This document shows, one piece after another, positions 9,802 to 20,659 of a DNA stretch of 64,000 bases. The stretch spans positions 2,177,501-2,241,500 of the forward strand of contig CANUEZ040000210.1 in the NCBI GenBank assembly GCA_948099385.1, in the 5' to 3' direction. A program made the translations under genes and the position numbers. The first letter of the stretch is position 1. Every line of letters starts with the position of its first letter. A model generated the notes under the pieces. The model was not told the origin of the DNA. It ran no database searches and was given only the letters and a program-made list of their open reading frames with translations. Source of the stretch: Fasciola hepatica. Lineage: Eukaryota > Platyhelminthes > Trematoda > Plagiorchiida > Fasciolidae.

Positions 9802-12659
9802 GTAAGTTCCAGTGTCAAATAAGTTATTACTTATCAAGAGCGGAATAAAGGGAAAACATACACTTTTATGGTTCCACATTCCCTATTCTTGAGACTACTG
9901 AAAATCCGTTTAACGTATCTGCTTCAATATCATCGTTTTCATTTGATGTGAATTTCGGTGACTGCCTGCATGAACCCATAAGCCATTGGAATAGTATTCC
10001 AAGAATGCTGTGTAGACTTAGGAAGTACAAACAACTTTCGGTCTTTCAACATTTGGTGCTTTTCACTCTCACTGCGTAAATAACTGGTCTGTTTGACTAT
10101 CAATAAAATAAAGATCTGAGGTATACTCCTAATAAGGTTCGCAAGCCTAACGCAGTGTTACACGTTGTTGTTTTATCTCCACATCCCCCTAGGACCTTCA
10201 CCTTGAACACAACTACAACTGGTGCTAACTGGCGAAAAAAATCACCCATATTTCTGATTTCGAGCGGTTCCTTTTTATTATAATTTTACCGTAGTCACAC
10301 TGGTACCTAAGATATAGGAGGGTACAATACGTTACCTATTACTGTTATCTTAAACAAGTTCTAAAGGGAAACCTAACGTGCACATGAAAGATTGTCGTCC
10401 AAGATGCCTGTAGAACGAGTAAGAATTCGCATGAAATGGATAGAGGGTCAGTAATAGTTCATTTCATATTATGGCACGGAGACAACAACAAATGAACTCA
10501 GACATGAATGCTGTATTCCTGAACAAAAATAGATGTCTCGTGGCATTATTTATAAGGACATTTTTTAAGGTTATATTACCTCTCACAAATTCTCCAATGT
10601 GATCCTCACATTCTTTCCCTCTGGACTACGTTCGACGAATCTTTCCTTTCCTTGTTCTGTATCTGTGACACTCAAGCACTTACGAACTAAAGACGGAAGG
10701 AGAAAATAGGGTGTCATATCATTTTCTGGAGAGAATTAGGCCTTATCGGCAATACTTCCGTACCAATTATCCTTTTTGTGATTCTTGGGTATATATGTTT
10801 GTAAAATGAAGACATTTCGAAACTGTTAACCTCCTACCTTGTGTACTTGACTTTCGTAAATCTCTGTTAGCCCTAGCTGCTTTGATATGGTGGGTCAAAT
10901 TATTTCCAGCAAAAAGTTAACCAGAAATATTACTGAAAATAATTTTTGTTTCGATTTCTTCTCTTTTCGTGACTTGCTATGAAGACCTAACAATCTGCTG
11001 AATTTGCTAGACCAGTGGATGAGTAAACCTGAGGTTTTAGTGTCACAAAAGAAGATGAAAAATTAGATAGTCAATATTATTTTGACAAATATCTTCTACA
11101 GCATCGGCTCACAGCTGCACACCTCAGTAAAATCCTAGTTCAATTTTTGAAGATATCAGCTATTGATTTGTTTAATCAGACGTTTATTAAACTTGTGAGA
11201 CTAGTTTCTGAGGAAAATGTTATACTGAGTTCATTTGGACACTGGACATGCATATCTGTCAGTTTCCCCTGCTTATGTAATATCAAACGAAGGGTGCTAA
11301 ATAATCACAAACTTTAATGCATTAGCATGAAAGAAGAAACGGTTGTTGGGCCCTTCGGAATAGGGAACTATATAAAGCACCAAAAGATCGACTGTGATGA
11401 CTAACCCGGGCATCAGCGGGGAATTCTATCACCAAATATGATTGATGTAGGTGGTCTTGAACCGCCTGTCTCAGGGTGTGACCAGTTTAGAGTTTAGGTT
11501 TCATTTTTATCCAACTCCGTAGTTTATCTCTGTTTATATACGTAACCAGTTTCATCATAAGTGCCAAAAGGATATACCTTTATCTAAATTTGTGGCTCAC
11601 ACAATTCCGGAACTTCAATTTTACTTTACAGACGGTGAAGATTACTGCACTATTCGTGATGTGGATGACCTACAAGAGGCGGTGGAATATATGCAATCGG
11701 AGGAGAGTGGTCTTAAGGGAATACGAATATATGCATCTCCAGAAAAAAAGGAACACCACACCATTTTTGGCAAGAAACCATCTGCAGGGCCGGAAGAGCA
11801 ACAAGATTTACCGGAAGTGGAAGATCACGACCTTCATTCGAGTAAACATTCCAATGAGGATATAAATCCCCTTTCGAACTGGGAATTACTGAATTTAGAT
11901 AGTGAAGAAACTAAGATGAATGAGGTAGTGGATGAATCCCCGAAAGAAGAACCAAAACCAGCTGAAGAACAAAAAGAAGAACAATGTGACGAGGGAAGAG
12001 CTACTACTCTCGTTCCAGCCTCGTCAATGAGGATCCCTTCCAGTATTGTGGAAACAACCGCAGGTTACTCAGAAACTTCTACTCTGGCCTCAGCCACCCC
12101 TGCAGGCACTACCGAAGTCACCTGTGCTGCTGTGACGGCAAACGCTGTTGTTCCCGGCATGCCCCCAACACAGACGGGCTCCTTCTTGGCCTGCATGCCA
12201 CCGTACGGAATATCCCAATATTACCTGCCTCCTACGGGAATACAACCCATGTTTGCTCCACAGTGGAATGGAAGTCAGATGGTGCCAATGGCATGCCCCG
12301 GAATAGACCCGACGACAGTGCAAACTCCACCACAGAATATCCCCACAGCACCACCTATGTCACAACAACCACTAGTCACTTCTATGTCTCATACCGATAC
12401 CGCACAAAGAGAAGCCGTACCACTACCCGTTGTAGCCAATAATCAACAGTCGCAGGAACAAACGCACGTCCCGAAGACAGAAAACCGCAAAAAGGACAAG
12501 TCTTCTAAATCATATTACATGCCACTTTGCATGCAAACTCTTCGTTCCATGGGATATACGCAAGATGAAAGGACACTGAAGCGCGTCATTCGCAATAAAA
12601 AGGGTAATTTAAACGAAATTCTGGACGCGCTCAACAGCGGGTTACCCGACGCATTGTGA
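9630..12659 (+). CDS. Sequestosome-1/p62-like protein, PB1-LIR-UBA, two exons
   Basis: Exon 1 is 9630-9801 and exon 2 is 11632-12659, joined through a GTAAGT donor (9802) and a TTACTTTACAG acceptor (ending 11631), for 399 residues. Residues 1-85 form a PB1 domain: the N-terminal strand has Lys6, and the acidic OPCA loop DGEDYCTIRDVDDL is rebuilt exactly across the splice (Asp58). A NWELL motif at 140-144, next to acidic residues, fits an LC3-interacting region. Residues 353-393 form a UBA domain with the MGY loop (364-366). The middle is Glu-rich and then Pro/Met/Thr-rich. This is the architecture of p62 selective-autophagy receptors, which bind ubiquitinated cargo through UBA and LC3/Atg8 through the LIR. 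No ZZ zinc finger is present and the protein is somewhat shorter than vertebrate p62 (about 440), so it could be another PB1-UBA adaptor. Confidence 0.85.
9802..11631 (+). other. Intron of the p62-like gene
   Basis: It has a GT-AG intron structure (GTAAGT donor, TTTACTTTACAG acceptor), 1830 bases, phase 1. I saw no coding similarity or recognisable transposon inside it. The open frame upstream of the acceptor (from 11523) is intronic read-through and not extra coding sequence, because the spliced join restores the PB1 motif exactly. Confidence 0.75.
11632..12659 (+). CDS. Exon 2 of the p62-like gene (PB1 C-terminal half, LIR, UBA)
   Basis: This terminal exon holds 341 complete codons plus the two bases that finish Asp58, and ends at TGA 12657-12659. 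It is the only long uninterrupted, compositionally protein-like frame in the window, in contrast to the broken transposon frames around it. Confidence 0.85.
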
Positions 12660-12700
12660 TACCGCTGGATTTTGTGTGCACCCAAAGCAAACAGACAAAC

Positions 12701-12706
12701 AATAAA
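12701..12706 (+). terminator. Polyadenylation signal AATAAA
   Basis: AATAAA lies 42 bases after the stop codon of the p62-like gene, the expected place for a short 3'UTR. Confidence 0.7.
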
Positions 12707-12719
12707 AAATCTTCCACTC

Positions 12720-13016
12720 AGTTACGAGAACATAAACATATTTGTAGCTCTTAGAAGCAGCTCATAATCATCAGTATCCATCTGTCCATTCATCCAAACA
12801 AACAGTTGACATTTACACCAAGAACTATAGTTATTCGAACTGAGTCTTAGCGTCCAGAAAAAACTTTCTTGCTCTAATTTTTTAAGAACGACTCTCTTCC
12901 CAATAATCACTGGTTAATTTTCATTGGAAAATGATTATTACATCCTTCTCTCTCATTAGCTTCTAATCTAAGTCCAACAAACAACTGTTACTTTTGTTTA
13001 GTAGGATTCTTCCTCT

Positions 13017-13018
<2 letters not shown>
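12720..13018. other. No gene recognised
   Basis: Downstream flank of the p62-like gene; no coding match or repeat seen. Confidence 0.4.

Positions 13019-13098
<80 letters not shown>
13019..13098. repeat. Compound microsatellite (TA)n(GA)n
   Basis: About 26 TA units run directly into about 12 GA units. The junction of the two phases is clean. Simple repeat, probably length-polymorphic. Confidence 0.97.
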
Positions 13099-13101
<3 letters not shown>

Positions 13102-14500
13102 GTGGTTGGTCTGGACGGTGAAATTCACCTCATACATGGATACTTGCGCACACGTGCACGTAGCTGAATTATGAGAAACTGTAGCAAAGGTAAAGTTGCA
13201 ACGGAGTGTCTGGTATCGAAAAAATGTAGCTAGGGCTTACGAGCGCTTGGTTTTTTGGCAGTTCGAATGACGTATCACTCAGTGTCCTTGAAAGTTATGC
13301 GAGATTACTTAAGTCATTTGAATAAACTTTGGTCTCTCGTTGTTGAGATAATATCGAAATGAATCCCATTAGCTCCTGTCAGCACAGCGTATGAAGCAAA
13401 ATTCGAGAGGGATATAAGCGACCACAGCTCCCACATGAATCTTCTGCTGAGAGGAGACTGTAACGATGTTTATTTACCACTGGGTCGAACCTGAATAGCA
13501 AGGCTACAGGCTACGTGTGGATTACAGTGAGAGTGTGCAGTTTGTACTTCAAGGCTTGAACAAGATCAGCACAAGTGAGTATGGATCAAGGCTGAATTAA
13601 ATCACTTTTTGTTGGATTGGGATAAGTTACTAATCCCGGGCAAGTCACTATCTTTTTATGAAAGTAACTTTTCCGATCAGTAAGTAATAAACCAATCTCT
13701 CATATTCTCTGAACTCGTAATTGCAGACTTACATTTAGTCGGATTCTTGCTATGGACCATGATACCATCTAAATAAAATAGGCGTTGGAAAGGTCGTCTG
13801 TCCTGTGAAGGTCAGCTGCACCAGCGACAGGAATGCAGCGGCGTCAGTTAAGAGGCTAAAAACTACAATTTTAAGGTTAAGTAGAACAAAAACTGTAGCT
13901 TTTTTGTGGCCTGATCGTCAGATTTCTAAGGGTTCGAAATAAAGCTTCTCGAAAGCCCGATAAAGCCTTAAAATGAAGCGGAGATGAGTACTCCTGTGGG
14001 ATTCAGATCGATTTTTGGTAAGTCCCGTCTAGGCGCCGTTGGCCGTTATCAGTATGATATCGAATCACTGAGCATAATTTTATCAAATTTTTATTGATTA
14101 GTTGTTCTTAACGTGTTGGAATGCGTTAGGTGTTGGCTAAATTGCGGTGAAATTTCCATTCCAAAATTTCGTGGGGCTTGGCCACTCGGAAAACGCTGGA
14201 TGTTTGGAAATGGTTATGTCGGTGGTCCAGTCGGTCACAACATGATATTTAATTAGAAACCGAAGCTAGGCTAAGATACCACTGCCCTCTGATCTCGCTA
14301 ACACGGGGGGATCTTTGCTTTTCCAGGATGACATTTTGCGCAATGTATAACAAGATACAAATGACTGAACCAGAGGAATAAGTGACAGAACGCGGTTATC
14401 TCAGACGCCCCTTTACAGAACACACTTTTTAAAATGCCACTCAGTATGAGTGAATTCGGTTACGAGGAAGAGCACCCTAGACTTAGTCTTTTGGGACCAT
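13099..14500. other. Anonymous DNA
   Basis: No supported gene or transposon protein on either strand. Confidence 0.45.
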
Positions 14501-14800
14501 GATACGATGAACACTTAATGCCTAAAAATCAGTCTCCTGTAGGCTATTCCCACAATTTTGGTTAATAGATATCCGAACACTGCCAACCAATGAAGAAAAA
14601 ATGTATTCTCACAACCATACAAAAACAAATTGTGTTCCACAATAAGCTGACAAAGTGGAAGTACCAACAGCCTATTAGTCAGGCACCGTAACTCCGTTAT
14701 TAGCCAAACACAACGAAAGGCCAAAACCATCATTTTCCCTACTAAGAAAACGCAGAGTATGTGAAGAATCCACTGCATTTCCATAGCCTGTCTCAATTAC
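14500..14800 (-). mobile_element. Possible RTE-like reverse transcriptase scrap
   Basis: The minus-strand frame 14796-14515 contains LFLYGCEN, followed after a gap by LAVFGYLLTKIVGI. This order resembles the RTE-like post-RT segment that reads LLYGCKTWGLLEE then LEVFDHR...ISKIG in the element at 32740-32840. The similarity is short and the rest is not alignable by eye, so this is tentative. Confidence 0.4.
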
Positions 14801-17040
14801 CATATGGGTGCTCATCTACTTACCCTAGTGAATCATCGAGATGACTGCATAACAAATAACTGTAAAAGTCCTGGTCATACCTGAAGGAGGAGTGGATGAT
14901 TACTTTCACCGAACTAAAAGAAATTGTTCAAATTTCGCATCACACGACGTCTGTGGTGGAAGAAGTAATGAGTGAGTCCATATTCGTGTTTATTGTCATT
15001 TCAGTCTCAGACAATCCAAGACTGTCAAAATGCTTTAGCAGTTAGCCAGCTTTATGCACAGACCTTGTGTTACTCTAACGGCCCACTGTCCAGCAAGCAT
15101 CTGAGTTCCAGCAGCGTATGAGTGATCCTAGTCCAGCCTTTGAATTTACTTGTATTCGCGAGCTGCTTAGCATTTTCATTGTCGTATAGCTGATTAAGAA
15201 GATGAGATACCAAGCTTCCTCGGGAGCAGATCAAACCAAAATCGCAGAGTTGTCGATTAGTATGAGACATTAGGCCGATGATTAAACCAGCTAATTTGCT
15301 TTGCCTTGGTGTTATCACAGAATGAAATGACTAGTGAATCCTTCGTCTTCAACCGTTATTAATAAGATCGTTATCATTAAAATGTTAAAATGATTGCTTC
15401 GACTGTAGTATGCATTAGTGGAGACTGGACAAAGAAAAGGGATCATAAACGAGTGACTATGAAGGTAAATAAGTGTCTTTTTGGGTTCTTCACGGCATGC
15501 ATTTTTGTAACTTTTGGAAGTTTCTTTGATGCTTTTTGGGACCCGAGCTTCTCAAGTGCACCACACAGCATTCACACCAGTAGATTTAGCTCCGAGGCAT
15601 ACACTTGAATTAATCTAGCCAATGACAGTCGTCATCCCTTTTACCTCAATCGAGAAGTCGGGATGTCTCAGGGCTAGCACCGATATTCACACCCCTCGCC
15701 AAGTTATGGTCTGACCCCTATGTTCCTTCAACCAGCTCACAGAGCACATGGTGAGAAACAAGATGGACAGACGTGTAAAACCTATTCAAGTCCCCAGGGG
15801 TGGTCTAGAATGTTGGCCTCGGTCAGGGGGCGGCTAACCATTGCCCAATACAAGAGGACGAACCTCTTGGTCACTCACTCGATGCTCCGGCCAGAAGAAA
15901 ACAATGCTTTGGAGATATGGACGGTCGAATACAGAAATTCGCAGATATTTCTCAGCCCGGAGTGGTTAGGATTCGTGACTACAGCAAAGCGCTGCGTACC
16001 CTAAGTACTCTAAATTGAATCCACAATTCCACGGTTTAATGTATCAGGTGACTCAAACTCTGATGTGCGCGTATCTACACACGTTTCTTCTATCTAACAA
16101 ATCTACCCGTTTAGTTTGAACTTTCCAGAGAGACAGTAGCCCAAACTAAAAAGAATAATGCTGAACTTTCTGTAAGTCTAGTTTGAAACTAACATATAAT
16201 AAAACCAGATTCCAGAAAATTCAGCCGGATAAAAGTAAAATAATTTCTGAAATAACAAATGGTGTAATTTTAACCACTGTAAACAAGAAATCTTGCTTCC
16301 ACGACGGGAAAATCACGCGCACACATATATTTACACTCACAAACATAAATGCACACACAGTATTTTGATTGAAATGATCAATCGTGTAGACGAGTCACGT
16401 GAATATAAAAACGCCGTTGGCAGACAGCTGATCCATGAAACAAAACCATTGTTCGTGCCGAAAGAATGCTATTTTATACTTCCACTGACTGTCTTAAGCT
16501 TCAGATGCACATAGCACATGACTGGCTGTATAGTATGCATGTATAACATGACAGAATTTTATGATTAGCTGGTGTGACTTCCAAACAAGTACGCAATTCT
16601 AATAACCTAGCAAATAATAATCTGTCATAGTGTTCGAAATGAGCTTGAATAGTTCTCTTGTATGAGCTTGGTGAGTGGTATGCGTTGAAAGCGTACTTCT
16701 CCGAGGGATCACGGGTATTTTGGAAAATGATACTGAGGCTTTCATACGTGGAAAGATGTCGAAAACTGAACCCTGACATATCGTGTGGAAAGGTTTTCTG
16801 CTAAAATTTAGTTGAAAAATTGTGACAACGTTTGAGGATGCGTGTCCAGTAGTTCGTTGAGAAAGATCACATAACTTCATCAGTGAACTTACCCACTAAT
16901 AATTTGTTCTTTTTTGAAGTACAGTTGAGAGTACTTGTTTACACATGACTTGTAGACACATTTTTGAAAGAGTTATGAGTTTGCTTTCAAAATAATCGTC
17001 AAACTTGGGTAGAGTTTGCTATTCGTTTTCTGAACTCGCT
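14800..17040. other. Anonymous DNA
   Basis: No recognisable gene. The frame at 15720-16004 is fairly long and GC-richer than its surroundings, but has no motif I can name. Confidence 0.4.
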
Positions 17041-17044
17041 TTGT

Positions 17045-17046
<2 letters not shown>

Positions 17047-17110
<64 letters not shown>
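17047..17110. repeat. (AT)n microsatellite
   Basis: About 32 uninterrupted AT units. Recognisable Penelope-like coding sequence begins directly at its right edge. Confidence 0.97.
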
Positions 17111-17113
<3 letters not shown>

Positions 17114-18170
17114 TCAGACATATGGATAACATTTGCGATTCTCGAAAAGTATCAGCTAGATGGACTTCACCGACATCTAAGCACTCTGGTGCCCGGAATA
17201 AAATTCATAGAGGAAGAAGAATGGGAGGCAAAACTGCCGTTTGTCAACATTCTGATCGAGTCAAGCAGACAGAAACCTAGGAACAACAGTCTGTCGGAAA
17301 CCAACGACAACCGACGTCATACTGAACTTCCAAAGCAATAATCAAACATGCCACCTGAAGAGCTGTATGCGTACCCTATTCCACCCGGCCGACACACAAC
17401 GAAGCACACCCGAACTCTGGGAAAAGAACTAGTTAGACTTTTCAAGTTGTTCGTCGCAAGCCGTTACTCAAAGAGCTCCGTAAACTCCTGTATTCGGTGT
17501 AACAAGAAAAGCCAAAAGATAAACAGCCCAAAAAATATAGTCGTGCTACCATATATACGAGAAGCATCACAGGCCCTAGATTGCATGCTGAAACCGTTGG
17601 GCATCAAAGTTGCGCACAAACCCGTCAGCCCTCTGCTGACCGCCGTATTCTGCGGAAAAGACTGTGGGGACCAGCAAGACCAGTCAAGAGTGATCTACGG
17701 TATCCCATGCCTAGAGTGTGTTAAGAAATACGTAGGTCAGGCAGGTAAACAAATAGGCACTCTTATACACGAACACAAACTAACACAGTGATGTGCCGAT
17801 CCACACTCACAGACTTTTAAACACTGAGCACATACAGGTCACGAGGTCAAAGTCGATAGCGCAAGGGTGGTCGCACAGCAAAGAAGAAGTGGGTAAGCCT
17901 GATCATGAAAGCCTTCCATTCGATCAACTCGTTAATTCCAGTCGTCGAGGCCGATATGCATCACGTCACCCAGGCAAAACCGTTGCCGAAAGATCGAGAA
18001 ACGGACAGACTAGCAATACATCAAATATATACGGAACCAAACGTCCCATTCACACAATTCATTAACTTTTGATAACGGGGCCCAGTTTGGATCGAAATGT
18101 CACAATACAGTTTACTCCCTAACTTCTCTATATTATATATGTACATATATTATTAGTACGTAAATTGGTA
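17111..18170 (+). mobile_element. Penelope-like element, 3' half (RT end and GIY-YIG)
   Basis: The right end of a Penelope-like element (PLE) starts beside the AT microsatellite. The end of the RT is readable: VPGIKFIEEEEWEAKLPFVN near 17190-17250, then CRKPTTTDVILNF near 17295-17335. The linker with conserved cysteines follows at about 17490-17520. The open frame 17348-17791 leads into a GIY-YIG endonuclease motif (YGIPCLECVKKYVGQAGKQI, about 17697-17756). The domain's C-terminal part (GHEVKVDSARVVAQ near 17837-17880) needs further frame changes. PLEs use telomerase-related RT with a GIY-YIG nuclease to insert; this copy lacks the main RT core and is broken. Confidence 0.82.
17348..17791 (+). 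pseudogene. PLE linker and GIY-YIG endonuclease segment
   Basis: A 147-codon open frame: N-terminal basic linker, cysteine pair (CIRC), a hydrophobic block LPYIREASQALDCMLKPLG typical of the PLE region after the RT, then the GIY-YIG strand pair (YGIPC ... KYVGQAG). The first Tyr-Gly-Ile is present as YGIPC and the second part as YVG, so the local motif is intact. The conserved downstream Arg and Glu helix is only partly kept before the stop at 17789. Confidence 0.7.
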
Positions 18171-20659
18171 AATTGTAGTTGAGTACTCGATTCGTCCTCG
18201 TCGGCTTCCCTTAAACGGTTGCCTCCATGTTGTCGCTTAGTTGCCTCTCGATAAGAATATCGAGGAAAGCAAGCTTTGATTTGCTTCCTTTCTCTTTTCT
18301 GTACAATTTCTGCATTGAGTTTAGAAAGCTATCAGTTTAATATGAGAACCGAGTCTAAACAATGGTTGCTGCATTCATTATTCAAGTGGTTTCATCTTGA
18401 ATTCCACAGCCTGTGCAGTGGAACCATTTCTCATACCTGCCCTTTGTGAGTATGTAGTTTGATAAGAAACAGCTGAACAAGGTGTTTCAGCGTGAAAGTG
18501 TTGGTGAATCGATATCGATCAAACTTCACGTACGGTGTTGTGTACACCCATGGAGCTTCGAATTTCTAATATTGCTACTGAAAACTGTAGTAGTAGCTCG
18601 ATTTCGAGTCCTGCTGAATTATCGTGCGAAAAATTGCCTTTTATCATCCCCCTGGGGAAAAGGTGAACGACGTCGAAATTTGCAAGTTATACATTCAAAA
18701 GTTCTGATTTTAACCCCGAAGTGATCGGATAAAACCACTTACGCAAGTCGAGCGCACCGGTAGGGTTATGTAAACCAACATGGACTTATTCTCAATAAAC
18801 GGGTCATGCAAGTCAATTTAGCAGCGCCTTGACTAGAAAACTGGGGTTGAATAGCAAGTTATGAAGTACCTGATCATCGATATTTCATCCGTTGGCGCAG
18901 CGTTTATCGCCGATACTTCTGCTGAATAAGCTGGTATATGCAGCTGGGTCTGCTGAATATGGGAGACTTCGATGATTTTACCCCGTTTTGAACAACCATT
19001 AACGGTCCATGGATTTTGGCGTTTCTCTGATTGCTACCTGAATAGGAGAGCAAAGTAGGAAGAGAGATGAAACTAAGGATAGTAAAATGATGACTAAGTT
19101 GCGTGAATGCAAAGGTCTCACTTGTCATGATAAGTAGTCTTATCTATCTGTCCATAATCACTGGTTGTGAAGATCTCGTGGAAGTCCGACACCAAAAATA
19201 CTCAATTGCTATGATCCAGCTCTTGATATGTTTCGCCCATCTTATGGACTGTCCAAATAACGATGCTTATCCTGTCAAGGTTGATGTAGTTTGTAATAAG
19301 AGGTAAATGTTTACTTAGTAAAGTTGACATAACCAAATCTTACTGCTAGTTGAAAATGGTTATTGTATTTTTTCCCATTATCCAGCAAACGGCGTCGAAA
19401 TCAATGTTAGCATATTATTAACAAATGTTAGCTTCCCGGCTCTTATTTCAATCAAGCCGTCAACTAAGTATGATAACCAAGTTGGATAGTTTTTGAAGAA
19501 TGCACTGTAAATGCGACTGTTTTGTGCACAGTCATCGGTGGATAGCTCAACCTTGAACACGATTCGTGTGACACGGTAATTGAGGAAGTCTCCGTTAGTT
19601 ACGGTTAGTCATCGATTCAAGTAACTTGAGAGAATGCTGAACATGTTGGCGAGTGTTATTTGACTTCGTTTCGAAAACCGAAGTGAAATCTACTAAATCG
19701 TGATAAAATCATACATTCCTATTGGATGGCATAGTCACTGAGATTTCGGATTGACCACATCAATCTATATATTCCCCATTTTGATCAGGTGAGTTAAAGT
19801 ACGGGATGTAGGAATATATAGAATACGTTGTCAAATAGTATCACAGGTCGTGAGTTAAAAAACACTGACAAATAAGCTGCTGTTTACGCTCAGTCACCCT
19901 AATATGAACGTGGACGGGATCAGTATTTATACTTTTAAAGCGGACAGGAGAACCATTTATTCAATCAGTAGCAAAACTGCTTCACTAGTGGACGACTGGA
20001 AGGCTCGACCGATTGACTCGTTTGTCGTCCTCTAGTCATAACCACCCTTCAGAAGACGCGGTCATCCTCAATTAGGTATGGATGGACCTCGCTGGTATTT
20101 CAATCTCTGGCGTAACTGCAAAATCAGCCAAAAAGAATAATGTGAAGTTTCATTCAAGACTTAATCTTTATGCGCCTTAGTCGGCTACGGTCCCCTCTGA
20201 CTCGCTATTCAATTTGTTGGGAAGTACTGGGTCGTTAGTTATTTTGACCACACAGACCATAATTCCGTCTCTCTCAAAATTACCGAATCATTGAGAGAGA
20301 TCAGCGACGGTGCTAACTCTATACTGTGCACCCTTAGTTGTCTCATCTGCTCGGCAAATTAACACTTGTGATCGTTAGTGACCGAAAAGGTTACAGCGGC
20401 TTACATCTGTCGGTTACAGATCTTGCTGATAGTACGGAACAGATGATATAACTGCGAATCCTATTTACCATATTTGCGAAATCTTTAATTCATAGGTTCG
20501 AACGAACCCAACAAGATTTTAAAAGCAGTCCCAAATCAAGGTGTAAGCCCATGGCTACTGTAAAACAGAATTAGACTAAAAATACGGGGACATGCTAGTT
20601 AGCAGGCTGCGCCTATCTCTGTTACTCCATGCAAAGTGACGGTGCCGTCTGTGATCAAT
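18170..20659. other. Anonymous DNA
   Basis: About 2.5 kb without a gene or transposon protein that I can support. The open frames at 18482-18724 and 19103-19306 carry no motifs. Confidence 0.45.

Noticed and set aside
11523..11631. Coding extension upstream of the p62-like exon 2
   Set aside because: The frame is open, but splicing from 9801 to 11632 rebuilds the PB1 motif exactly, so this is intron.
12090..12323. Minus-strand frame of 77 codons
   Set aside because: Shadow of the p62-like exon 2 on the opposite strand.
15720..16004. Plus-strand frame of 94 codons in GC-richer DNA
   Set aside because: No recognisable domain and no splice or promoter context.
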